This document shows positions 51,775 through 59,954 of a stretch of DNA of 64,000 nucleotides, in pieces (the stretch's first letter is position 1; each line of letters begins with the position of its first letter). The translations under genes and the position numbers were made by a program. The notes below the pieces were generated by a model. That model made no database searches. It was not told the origin of the DNA and was given only the letters and a program-made list of their open reading frames with translations. Source of the stretch: Thermodesulfobacteriota bacterium (GTDB lineage Bacteria > Desulfobacterota > WTBG01 > CAIYCZ01 > CAIRTM01); assembly GCA_028278025.1 (NCBI GenBank), contig JANQFE010000072.1:1-64000 (forward strand). Reading direction: 5' to 3'.

Positions 51775-52941
51775 TTACTCTGATTTAGAGCTGGATATAA
51801 ACCTTTTTTTAAGAAGTCGTGAGCCGAGGCGTACTTCGGTCAGAACCCTTACAATATTCTTTGCAGCACCGTCGCGACCATAGGGGTTGACCATCCCGGC
51901 GATGGAACGCCTAAAGGAGCTGCTGAGCCCTTTTTCGATTGCGGCGGCAATAGCGTTACAGCTCCGGCCGGTACAAATAATATTTTCGGTGACCAGTCGT
52001 CCTTCCTGGCGTTTACCGATATTAACGGTGGGAAGTTTAAAGCTCTGGGTTTCCACCATGCCGCTTGAAGAATTGCCTACGAGCAGGTCGACGTGGGACA
52101 GCAGGCTTAAATAACGCAGAGAGCCCAGGGACTTGAATGCTTTTGCGTTTCGCCGTGAAGCGGTAAACCCTTCGATGGCGGAGATAATAACCCGTCCGCC
52201 TGTGTCGGCGTTGGGATAGGTAAAGATAATCTCCGCGTCGAATCTATCGAGAGCATCAAGCAGGTTTCTAATATGGGAGGAGGTTTTGACAGACTGTAGC
52301 GTTTCCGGATGATAGGTAACGAGAATCGTAGGACCGGTAAGGCAGATGCCAAGGGATTTGCGCAAAGCCTTCCGGGACAGCTTTTTAATAGTACGGATAT
52401 TGTCGACCCAGGGACCGCCCACGGTGTGGATTCGCCACGGTTCCTCACCCATCTGTCTGACCCGGGCGGCGTTCTCCTCCACGGCAACGAAATGAAGGTG
52501 GCTCATCTTGGTAATGGCATGGCGTATCTGCTCATCAATTGCACCCGCAGTCAGCTCGCCGCCGGAGATGTGGGCTATGGGTATGTTCATGGGCATGGCA
52601 GCTGACGCGGCAGCAAAGATTTCAAACCGGTCGCCAACAATGAGAAGGATATCCGGATCAAGCCGCCTGAAACAGTCGGTGAATCCCAGAATGCCGAGAC
52701 CGACCGACTTTGCGATGCCGATGGAACTGTCAGCCGAAAGCAGGTTGTCCACACGGTCCGCTATGGCAAAGCCGTCATTTTCGATCTCTTGAACAGTGTA
52801 GCCGAATTCTTTTGAAAGGTGCATACCGGTAACAACAAGCTGAAGCTCCAGGTCACGAGATGCTTTAATGCCCTTGATCGTGTGGTACAGAACACCGTAT
52901 TCGGCACGTGAACCGGTTACGACACATATTCTTTTCTTCAT
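51775..52941 (-). CDS. LegG/NeuC-type UDP-N,N'-diacetylbacillosamine 2-epimerase (hydrolysing)
   Basis: The 388-residue enzyme is a NeuC-family hydrolysing 2-epimerase, which releases the free 2-epimer of an N-acetylated nucleotide sugar for the NeuB-type synthase. Motifs: VTGSRAEYGVLY, LLIVGDRFEIFAAA, IAHISGGELTAGAIDEQIRHAITKMSHLHFV, GGPWVDNI, and NSSSGMVETQSFKLPTVNIGKRQEGR. The active-site acidic residues fall in GDRFE and the GELT-E segment. Its start overlaps the LegI gene by four bases. In the legionaminic acid pathway the 2-epimerase acts after LegC and an N-acetyltransferase; in sialic acid synthesis the same enzyme takes UDP-GlcNAc. The LegC/LegB neighbours support the legionaminate version. 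Confidence 0.92.
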   Translation of the reverse strand: MKKRICVVTGSRAEYGVLYHTIKGIKASRDLELQLVVTGMHLSKEFGYTVQEIENDGFAIADRVDNLLSADSSIGIAKSVGLGILGFTDCFRRLDPDILLIVGDRFEIFAAASAAMPMNIPIAHISGGELTAGAIDEQIRHAITKMSHLHFVAVEENAARVRQMGEEPWRIHTVGGPWVDNIRTIKKLSRKALRKSLGICLTGPTILVTYHPETLQSVKTSSHIRNLLDALDRFDAEIIFTYPNADTGGRVIISAIEGFTASRRNAKAFKSLGSLRYLSLLSHVDLLVGNSSSGMVETQSFKLPTVNIGKRQEGRLVTENIICTGRSCNAIAAAIEKGLSSSFRRSIAGMVNPYGRDGAAKNIVRVLTEVRLGSRLLKKRFISSSKSE

Positions 52942-53963
52942 AGCTCTATCAGCTCATCCTTGTTAAAATTTTTTTTTGCTCTCGTGCCGACGACCTCATC
53001 CCAGCGCATGGGGTTTATACCGGTGCCGGGGCGCTTGGCGGCAATGTTTTGTTCAGTGAAGACCTCGCCTGCCGATATATCCCGGGCAGCCACAATGCTT
53101 CTGCGGGCTATGGGCATCACCTTTGATTCGGAAGGCGATGGGACTTTCGCAGTGCTGCCAAGAGCCTTTTCAATGTTACGGACCGCGCTGATCATTGCCG
53201 TAAACTCAGCCGGCTCCAGGGAGGCTTTCTGATCGGGGCCTTCCATGGTCCTGTCAAGGGTGAAGTGCTTTTCTATAACCATTGCGCCGAGGGCGGCCGC
53301 GGCAATAGGTACTTCAATGCCCATGGTATGGTCGGAATAACCCACCGGTACATTAAAGGCGTCACGGATGGTGAGCATAGCGCGGAGATTTACATCCTCC
53401 ATACCCGTGGGATAATCCGTGTTGCAGTGCAGGACCGTGACAGCGTCCCCGGCCGTGCCGGCAGCATAGAGCACGTTCAGGGCATCGCCGATCTCACTGA
53501 GCTCCGCCATGCCGGTGGACATAATAATCTTTTTCTTCAGACCACCCACCTTGCGCAGATAGGGCAGGTTGGTTATTTCGCCGGAGGGCACCTTGATGGT
53601 ATCAAGGCCCAGTCTCATCAGGAATTCAATAGAGTCAAAATCAAAGGGCGTTGAAAAAAAACGGATACCCCGGGTACGGCAATGCTTTTCAAGGACCACA
53701 AAATCATCAAAACTCAACTCCAGCTTTTTTGCCATCTCGAAAAACGATTCATCGGGGTCTGTAGTTTCCATCTGGTAGCCTGCTTTAGGGGTATGTCTAC
53801 TCAAAACGGCTTCAGTCCTGAAGGTCTGGAACTTGATGAAATCAGCGCCTGACTCATGTGCCGCATCCACCATCTCCCGGGCGATCTGCAGACTGCCGTT
53901 ATGATTTATACCTGCTTCGGCGATAATGGTTATGTGGTGAGGGTCTGCTGGTGATGGAACCAT
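52938..53963 (-). CDS. LegI/NeuB-type N-acetylneuraminate/legionaminate synthase
   Basis: The 341-residue synthase condenses PEP with a 2-epimerised aminosugar to give a nine-carbon nonulosonic acid. It has the full canonical motifs: IIAEAGINHNGSLQIAREMV, GADFIKFQTFRTE, FSTPFD, KVPSGEITNLPYL, GYSDHTMGIEVPIAAAALGAMVIEKHFTLDRTMEGPD and the C-terminal SAF domain with AKRPGTGINPMRWD. The sequence is canonical, unlike the second copy at 48.1 kb. The start overlaps nothing; the FemAB-like gene ends 16 bases upstream. Legionaminate is the likely product because LegB, LegC and LegG homologs are present; sialate cannot be excluded. Confidence 0.93.
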   Translation of the reverse strand: MVPSPADPHHITIIAEAGINHNGSLQIAREMVDAAHESGADFIKFQTFRTEAVLSRHTPKAGYQMETTDPDESFFEMAKKLELSFDDFVVLEKHCRTRGIRFFSTPFDFDSIEFLMRLGLDTIKVPSGEITNLPYLRKVGGLKKKIIMSTGMAELSEIGDALNVLYAAGTAGDAVTVLHCNTDYPTGMEDVNLRAMLTIRDAFNVPVGYSDHTMGIEVPIAAAALGAMVIEKHFTLDRTMEGPDQKASLEPAEFTAMISAVRNIEKALGSTAKVPSPSESKVMPIARRSIVAARDISAGEVFTEQNIAAKRPGTGINPMRWDEVVGTRAKKNFNKDELIEL

Positions 53964-53978
53964 GCTGTGTCTCGATAG

Positions 53979-55058
53979 TTATTGTTTGTATTTCAAAAAA
54001 AAGTTTTTATACCTCGGCGCCTTCTCCGGATACTTCTTTTCCCAAGCGTCGCAAAGCGTCTGGTAGGCATCCGTGTTGTGAACGCAGCGGCCAATGTAGA
54101 AATCGGTTTCACCGTTCTTTGAAAATGTTTTCTTGTAGCGGTAGACCCCGTCGCCCATAGTGCTGCCGCCGCCGAGACAGAAACGCACAAAACCCCTCTG
54201 CTTAAGCTGCAGAATGATCTCGTGCTTCAGAAGGTTGTTGGGACGCAGGGGGAACGCATCCGGCAGGGTGCCCCCTAAAAAAGAGTATCCGGTAGTTCTG
54301 CTCATCAGCACGAGCTCGCATGAAACAGGCCGGTCCTCCTGAAGAGTAAAAAAGAACAGGCAGTTTTGGGCCAGGCGGCTGCTCAGGGTGGTGAAGAAAT
54401 CACGGTCAAAGTAATAAAAGCTCTCGGCACCCTTCCTGTCCATGGTGTCGTGGTAGATAGCGGTGAAGGCCGTAAGCCAGTCTTCAGCCATGTCGGGGCC
54501 GCGCAACCAGACAACCTGAAGACCGTTTTTGCGCGCTTTGTTGATGTTTTTTCGGGCTGCCTGCTCATAGGACCCGTGCCAGATTTCCTCCACTGACGGG
54601 TGCAGGTCCACAATGATATTTCTGTTAAAAACCGTCTTTTCCAGATAACCTGAAAGAGTGTTGTTTTTCAGAACCGGGCTGAAGCGGACAAACTCCGCTA
54701 TAATGCCGGTTTGCCGGCAGTACTGTTTGAACTGCTGCTCGAACTGTTCCAGGAAAGCAGGATCAGCCGTGCTGGCAATAATGCCGTTATAGCCGTAGAC
54801 ACCTTCAATGTCATAGAGCCGCTCATCAGCCTCAAAAGAAACAACATCGCATATGTGGGTTTTAAGATAAGGGTACAGGGCTACCTCACCGTCCGCTTCA
54901 AAAACAAAACACGCGGCCTGTATCGAGGGGGTCTCAAACAGAGCGTGGTATTCCGGCAGCATGTACACATCCTGCTGCTCTGCCGGGAGGCGGCTCATAA
55001 AGTCACGCCAACGAGTTGTATCGCCGGAACTCAGAACTGTAACGCACTGTCCGCTCAT
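53979..55058 (-). CDS. FemAB/GNAT-type acyltransferase
   Basis: The 359-residue protein resembles FemAB-like or BioF2-type acetyltransferases built from two GNAT folds. Residues about 160-310 carry the best match (WHGSYEQAARKNINKARKNGLQVVWL, FTAIYHDTMDRKGAESFYYFDRDFF, and LMSRTTGYSFLGGTLPDAFPLRPNNLLKHEIILQLKQRG). FemAB proteins transfer aminoacyl groups; relatives in glycan clusters N-acylate sugars. No other N-acetyltransferase suited to the LegH step is encoded in the window, so this protein may do it, but such a role is guesswork. It overlaps the DegT-like gene by four bases (ATGA). Confidence 0.78.
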   Translation of the reverse strand: MSGQCVTVLSSGDTTRWRDFMSRLPAEQQDVYMLPEYHALFETPSIQAACFVFEADGEVALYPYLKTHICDVVSFEADERLYDIEGVYGYNGIIASTADPAFLEQFEQQFKQYCRQTGIIAEFVRFSPVLKNNTLSGYLEKTVFNRNIIVDLHPSVEEIWHGSYEQAARKNINKARKNGLQVVWLRGPDMAEDWLTAFTAIYHDTMDRKGAESFYYFDRDFFTTLSSRLAQNCLFFFTLQEDRPVSCELVLMSRTTGYSFLGGTLPDAFPLRPNNLLKHEIILQLKQRGFVRFCLGGGSTMGDGVYRYKKTFSKNGETDFYIGRCVHNTDAYQTLCDAWEKKYPEKAPRYKNFFLKYKQ

Positions 55059-55969
55059 GACGTGCGCTGCCTTGAAATGATCTCAAGCATCCGGTCCAGC
55101 ATGGGGTCAAGATGCTTGTGGGAAACATCCTGATGGACCGGAAGGTTCAAAATCCTGCCGGCCACCTCCTGCTCTGCCCCGTAGGAGCTGTCGATGGGAT
55201 CGATCAGGCTGTGGTACAGGCTCACTACGCCGTAGCCATCCCTGTTCAGGGTAAAGTACAAGTGGTCGCGAAGCTCCACGCTTTTTACCAAAATGGGCAG
55301 GGTCTGGGGAACGCTGCCGTGCAGAGACGGCCTGAGGATGGTAATGCCATATTTTTTGGCGCAGGAACGCAGCCGCTTGAGCATTCGGGAATAGTTTTCA
55401 ATTCGCCGGGCGGCGATTGCCGGCATGTCATATTTAAAAAGATCATATCTGCGGGTCCCGTCACCCCGCAGTCTGTTGCGGCTTAAAACCATGCCTCCGT
55501 CCCTCTCCGGAAAAAGTTTGTGTATTGAAAAGACGCCGTAGTCAAAGGTAACGGCCGGGTTCTGCCAGAAGGTAAAAAAGGCGTGGGCAAAGTCCTCAAT
55601 GACGGTAAGGCCGTATTTTTGCGCATAAACCTTAACGGCATGCAGGTTTGGATCACGGAAGCCGAAATAATGTATGAGAAACAGTATCTGGCCTCGGCTT
55701 TTGCGTATTTTTTTCTTTACATCCTCAAGGTCTATAAAAAGCCTTTTTGTTAAGCGGTAAAACTCATACGGCATTTTTGCTGCCTGTACGGGGTCGAAAA
55801 CACCAGAACCCTCGCGGGTGCTGTAGCCGATATAGGCCGGCAAAAGAACCGTTTTGCCGCGCAGGTCCTTTCTACGAAACAGATGTTTGAGGCCGGTGCG
55901 GGCAGAGTCGAAATAGGCCCAGTTGAAAGTACAGGCAGAACTGTTTTTCTGAATTTTTTCGATGATCAT
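55055..55969 (-). CDS. Short DegT/DnrJ-like PLP protein
   Basis: The 304-residue protein is a shortened member of the DegT/DnrJ/EryC1 aminotransferase fold (usual length about 370). Recognisable pieces are KTVLLPAYIGYSTREG, the Asp-containing VIEDFAHAF, and the Schiff-base-like Lys in VFSIHKLFPERDGGMV. The C-terminal substrate-binding domain is reduced. The PLP phosphate-binding Ser/Thr seen as SGTAALH in LegC is not obvious, so activity is uncertain. It lies between a FemAB-like gene (overlap) and a GT-like gene, in the legionaminate-type operon. It could aminate a sugar or have lost catalysis. Confidence 0.72.
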   Translation of the reverse strand: MIIEKIQKNSSACTFNWAYFDSARTGLKHLFRRKDLRGKTVLLPAYIGYSTREGSGVFDPVQAAKMPYEFYRLTKRLFIDLEDVKKKIRKSRGQILFLIHYFGFRDPNLHAVKVYAQKYGLTVIEDFAHAFFTFWQNPAVTFDYGVFSIHKLFPERDGGMVLSRNRLRGDGTRRYDLFKYDMPAIAARRIENYSRMLKRLRSCAKKYGITILRPSLHGSVPQTLPILVKSVELRDHLYFTLNRDGYGVVSLYHSLIDPIDSSYGAEQEVAGRILNLPVHQDVSHKHLDPMLDRMLEIISRQRTS

Positions 55970-55988
55970 CTATTAAAACGGTTGGCAG

Positions 55989-57170
55989 TTAAGGGCCCTG
56001 AATCTGCCGACGCCAGAATCCCCAGAACTCCTCCGGGGTGTCGGGATAGTTTTCTGCAAGATAGGCAGGGTCATGGTTAACCGTAATCTCCCCGCTCAGC
56101 AGCTTTTCAACAACCGCAGTCAGGGCATCCTGATCTCTGCGGATGTAAAAATCACAGGCTGAGCCTGCTTCGCATTTTCCCTCGAAAAGCTCGTCAAGTC
56201 GTTTGTCAATCTGGGTGAATACGATGACGGGCTTGTTGAGATAATAGGCATCGAATATCACGCTGGTAACATTGACACTGATAACGAATTCAGCTTCGGT
56301 GGCAAACACCATAGGGTGCCCGTAGTCAATGGCATAATTGGTATATTCGATCCGCTGCAGAAGGCCCTCGAAGGTTTTAAGATCCTTGTCGCTGATAATA
56401 TGGGGCTTAAAGTACGTTTTAACGCGGGAATTGAACCTGCGAAGAACGGTGAGCGCTTCCTCCAGCAGCTCAAACAGGGTCGGTTCATCCAGCAGACCAG
56501 GTGAACGGGCGGTCAGCATGGGCGGTACGTAAAAAACAAAATACGGCTGCCGATCCAAACCCAGGGTCCTGGCCTCCTGTTCCATAAAGGCGGTCCACTG
56601 GGGCAGCTTTCGGCTGTAGCCGATACGCAGAAGCCGGTCCTCCTCAACCGATGTGTCGTATATTTCCTCAAGCAGCGGTCTGGGCAGCGAGCTAATATAG
56701 TAATCATGGGAAATCTGCTTTTTCTCAGCATTCAGGTTTTCCCGCTCTACCTTTCGGGTCAGCTGGACAGTCCGGTGGACCTCAAGAGGCCATCCTGAAA
56801 TGAAGGCGTAGAGCTCAACCAGTGAAGTTATTTTTTTAAGCAGTGAAACCGTTCGGGCATGGTGCGGGATTGTATCGGCATTTTTAATAAGAATATTCTT
56901 TGAAAAAAGCATTGCGCACAGTATGCGCAGCCAGATGAAATAGCGCTTTTGCCTGGAAGGGTGCCGTAGGTCATAGAGCCGGGCATTAAGAGATTTCAGG
57001 GCCTTCCAGATCAGGTAGTTTTTTCTGATTTCGTCCTGGTTGGGTGCATCGAAAAAGAGAACCAGTATACGCACATCCCTATACTGGGCCTTAAGCTCCA
57101 TCAACAGGGGCAGCACCGCATCGATACCGATCAGCTTTTTTTTACAGGCATAAATTATATTAGCAGACAT
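55989..57170 (-). CDS. GT-B-like protein of unknown function
   Basis: The 393-residue protein is not recognised as a named family. It starts MSANIIYACKKKLIGIDAVLPLLMELKAQYRDVRILVLFFDAP and has a C-terminal pattern YFKPHIISDKDLKTF, FATEAEFVISVNVTSVIFDAYYLNKPVIVFTQ, which is typical of the donor half of GT-B or CDP-glycerol glycerophosphotransferase-like folds. No membrane helix or signal peptide. It is 19 bases upstream of the DegT-like gene in the same direction. A glycosyl- or glycerophospho-transferase role in the glycan locus is reasonable inference. Confidence 0.6.
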   Translation of the reverse strand: MSANIIYACKKKLIGIDAVLPLLMELKAQYRDVRILVLFFDAPNQDEIRKNYLIWKALKSLNARLYDLRHPSRQKRYFIWLRILCAMLFSKNILIKNADTIPHHARTVSLLKKITSLVELYAFISGWPLEVHRTVQLTRKVERENLNAEKKQISHDYYISSLPRPLLEEIYDTSVEEDRLLRIGYSRKLPQWTAFMEQEARTLGLDRQPYFVFYVPPMLTARSPGLLDEPTLFELLEEALTVLRRFNSRVKTYFKPHIISDKDLKTFEGLLQRIEYTNYAIDYGHPMVFATEAEFVISVNVTSVIFDAYYLNKPVIVFTQIDKRLDELFEGKCEAGSACDFYIRRDQDALTAVVEKLLSGEITVNHDPAYLAENYPDTPEEFWGFWRRQIQGP

Positions 57171-57277
57171 TTCAAATAGAATGATGTGGGACCGGGCTTC
57201 TGGTGTGTTGACACAAAAAGGCCTTCAGCGATGTTAACCGATTTTTCTCCAATGTGATTAGGGAAGAGGGTTCAATG

Positions 57278-58288
57278 CTATATAGTATACTGACCTACCC
57301 GGTAGCCCTGCAGGTTTTCGGGTATCTGAAACCAGGCGGCTGTTTTTTCCAGGCCGCGCCTGAATCCTTGGAGGCCGGTATACTCCGGGGCCCAGCCGCA
57401 CAGCTTTTGCGCTTTTGTATTGTCGGCCCACAGCCGTTCAATTTCGCTTGCCGGGGGCCGAATGCGTTCATCCTCAGTTATTATCTCCACCGACGCCTCC
57501 ATGATGTCCGCAATGAGGTTTACGGTTTCACCGATGGTGATTTCACGATTGTTTCCTAAATTAATCACCTCGCCCACCGTCTTCTCTGCGGCGGCAACCG
57601 CTATAAAACCTTGAACGGAATCATCAATATAGGTGAAGTCTCGCGTGGGGTGCACGGAGCCGAGCTTGATTTTCGTGCTGCCGGTGGCAATCTGGGTAAT
57701 AACCGTTGGAATAATCGCACGGGTGGACTGCCGGGGACCATAGGTGTTGAACGGCCTGACAATGCTCACGGGCGTGCCGAAGGAAGAAAAGAACGACCAG
57801 GCGATCTGATCCGCCCCTATCTTTGAAGCAGAATAGGGCGACTGCCCCTGCAGGGGGTGGTCTTCGGAAATGGGGACGAATTGTGCCGTACCGTAGACTT
57901 CACTGGTTGAGGTGTGAACGACCCGGTCAACCCCAAGTTCACGGGCTGCCTGGAGGATGTTCAGCGTTCCTTTGATATTGGTCTCCACATACATATCCGG
58001 CGAGTGGTAGGAGTAGGGAATCCCGATCAGAGCGGCCAGATGAAAGACCAGACCACATTCTTTCAACGCCTGTTTGACCCCATGGGGGTCGCGTACATCA
58101 CCGGGAAACACTTCAAGGCTTTTCTGCACTTCGGGCGGAGCGTGGTCAAGCCATCCGCGGGAATCAAATGAGTTGTACAGCACCATGGCACGCACATCAT
58201 TGCCTTCCCGCACAAGGGCCTCAGTCAGGTGCGATCCGATAAAACCATCTGCTCCCGTTACCAGTATCTTTTTTTTACACAGTTTCAT
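57278..58288 (-). CDS. LegB-type NAD-dependent 4,6-dehydratase
   Basis: The 336-residue protein is an extended SDR. It has the Rossmann loop ILVTGADGFIGSHLTEALV, the catalytic TSEVYG and YSASK motifs (Tyr/Lys), and FHLAALIGIPYSYHSPDMYVETN. It matches LegB, the 4,6-dehydratase that makes the 4-keto-6-deoxy sugar for LegC in legionaminic acid synthesis; the substrate is GDP-GlcNAc in Campylobacter or UDP-GlcNAc in Legionella. The PtmE-like gene at 46 kb favours the GDP version. About 120 bases separate it from the radical SAM gene upstream and 107 from the GT-like gene downstream. Confidence 0.9.
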   Translation of the reverse strand: MKLCKKKILVTGADGFIGSHLTEALVREGNDVRAMVLYNSFDSRGWLDHAPPEVQKSLEVFPGDVRDPHGVKQALKECGLVFHLAALIGIPYSYHSPDMYVETNIKGTLNILQAARELGVDRVVHTSTSEVYGTAQFVPISEDHPLQGQSPYSASKIGADQIAWSFFSSFGTPVSIVRPFNTYGPRQSTRAIIPTVITQIATGSTKIKLGSVHPTRDFTYIDDSVQGFIAVAAAEKTVGEVINLGNNREITIGETVNLIADIMEASVEIITEDERIRPPASEIERLWADNTKAQKLCGWAPEYTGLQGFRRGLEKTAAWFQIPENLQGYRVGQYTI

Positions 58289-58409
58289 TGCCCTGCCCTA
58301 TTATTTTTATTGGTTAGTCAGTCGTCAGCATTCAAAATCGTGAAATATTGTCTTTTAATGATACCGTTTTGCCTTTCGCTTAATGTACACGGGTTCACGG
58401 CGACATGAT

Positions 58410-59888
58410 TCAGGTATAATGATTCTGCATCAGTTGCAGCAGGGAGTTGCGGATGAGTTCGCCCTGCTCGTCAGCTTTTTCTGCGAGCCTGATAATTGGA
58501 AAAAGCTCCCGGGGAAGCTTGTTGTACAGCCGCACGGTGCGAAAGAGGCCCTGGAGCTCTTCGGTGCTCATCTCGGACATTTGTACCCTGTATGCGTCAT
58601 CCATTGTTGTGCTGTCCAGCAGGGCCGGGTCAGCTCCCCGTTCTATAATCAGATCACGGTATTCTGTCCGGGGGTAGGGATAGATATAGGTGAGAATATA
58701 GTTGTCCGGTTGAACCTCGCGGTTCATCTCTACGGTTTTAAAAAGATCGTTACGCGTTTCCGAGATGATGCCGATCATATTGAGCGAGGTCGTCTCAATG
58801 CCGTATTTCTTCATCAGCTTGAATGAGGATACAATCTGTTCATCAGAGATGTTACGCTTGAAGATTTCACGTCTCACCCGCTCGCTGCCCGTCTCGATAC
58901 CGATGGTGGCAACTTTACATCCCATCTCGGCAAGGATGCGGACCTTGTCCTCGGTAACCAGGTTGGGCCGCACCGACATGATAAAAGGCATGTTTACCCG
59001 CTGCAGGTAGTCGTTTTTGAATTTTTCGAAATTATCCACGGAATCAATCAAAAAAGTATCGTCAAAGAATCTGATCATATCGAGCTGGTACGCCTCTTTG
59101 AGATAGACTAGGTCGTCAATGGTCTTTTGGTTTGCCCGGCGGCGATAATAAGTGTGCCCCTTGTAAAGCTTATTCATATAGTTGTTTGTACAGTACGTGC
59201 AGCCATAAGGACACCCCCGGGACTGCAGGTAATAGGCCATCCTGACAATATTGCCCCGAAACGGCTTGATAAACTGTCGCTGGTCAAGAATCGACCAGTC
59301 GGGAACCGGCAATGCGTCGATATCAGTGGGCGGGCGGACCGGGTTTTTATGCACCCGACCTTTTTGTTTGACCCAAAGGCCATGAGTGCCGGCATAATCC
59401 TCGCCGCGCTCCATGCTGTTACAGAGTTCAACCATGGCATCCTCACCTTCACCGATACATATCATATCCACTGCTGGGTTGCTGATAACGGTCTCCGGGT
59501 CGATGGTGGGATGCACCCCTCCCCAGACAACCGGGATATTTCTGCTTTGGCGGACGGCAGTCAGCACTTTGCTGGCCATCCGGTACATGTCGGTGGTGGT
59601 TGAGACTGCAAGCAGGTCAGGTTTGAACTCGTCAATAAGGCCAAAAAAGCGGTCCTCAATTGCTATAGTATCATCATCGCGTTCGATGATCTCATCCCAG
59701 GATGATTTTTTATACTGCATCACCATGGAGGGATCCATGTCCTTTATGGTATCGGGACATTTAATGAAGGTTGTGTCGAGGCAGCGGGTTTCATGGCCGT
59801 GGTGTTTCAACACACTGCTCAGATAGGGAACACCCTGGGGCAGCCCCGAGCTTTTATAATAATTGGGAAAAAAGAAAAGAACGCGCAT
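58410..59888 (-). CDS. B12-binding-domain radical SAM protein
   Basis: The 492-residue protein has an N-terminal cobalamin-type domain (VLFFFPNYYKSSGLPQGVPYLSSVLKHHGHETR, DLLAVSTTTDMYRMASKVL, VWGGVHPTIDPE) and a radical SAM domain with the cluster motif SRGCPYGCTYC near 225, followed by IRFFDDTFLID and MSVRPNLV. It is a likely methylase or radical rearrangement enzyme. It is a different subfamily from the TPR-tailed copy at 50 kb but similar to its neighbour at 60 kb. The C-terminus is helical without TPR. The substrate is unknown; glycan or lipid is likely from context. Confidence 0.88.
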   Translation of the reverse strand: MRVLFFFPNYYKSSGLPQGVPYLSSVLKHHGHETRCLDTTFIKCPDTIKDMDPSMVMQYKKSSWDEIIERDDDTIAIEDRFFGLIDEFKPDLLAVSTTTDMYRMASKVLTAVRQSRNIPVVWGGVHPTIDPETVISNPAVDMICIGEGEDAMVELCNSMERGEDYAGTHGLWVKQKGRVHKNPVRPPTDIDALPVPDWSILDQRQFIKPFRGNIVRMAYYLQSRGCPYGCTYCTNNYMNKLYKGHTYYRRRANQKTIDDLVYLKEAYQLDMIRFFDDTFLIDSVDNFEKFKNDYLQRVNMPFIMSVRPNLVTEDKVRILAEMGCKVATIGIETGSERVRREIFKRNISDEQIVSSFKLMKKYGIETTSLNMIGIISETRNDLFKTVEMNREVQPDNYILTYIYPYPRTEYRDLIIERGADPALLDSTTMDDAYRVQMSEMSTEELQGLFRTVRLYNKLPRELFPIIRLAEKADEQGELIRNSLLQLMQNHYT

Positions 59889-59954
59889 AGCAAGATATTT
59901 CTAATGTTGTATATATCCCGGCAAACATGCTGCAGGCATTCTGCCAGACAAAAC

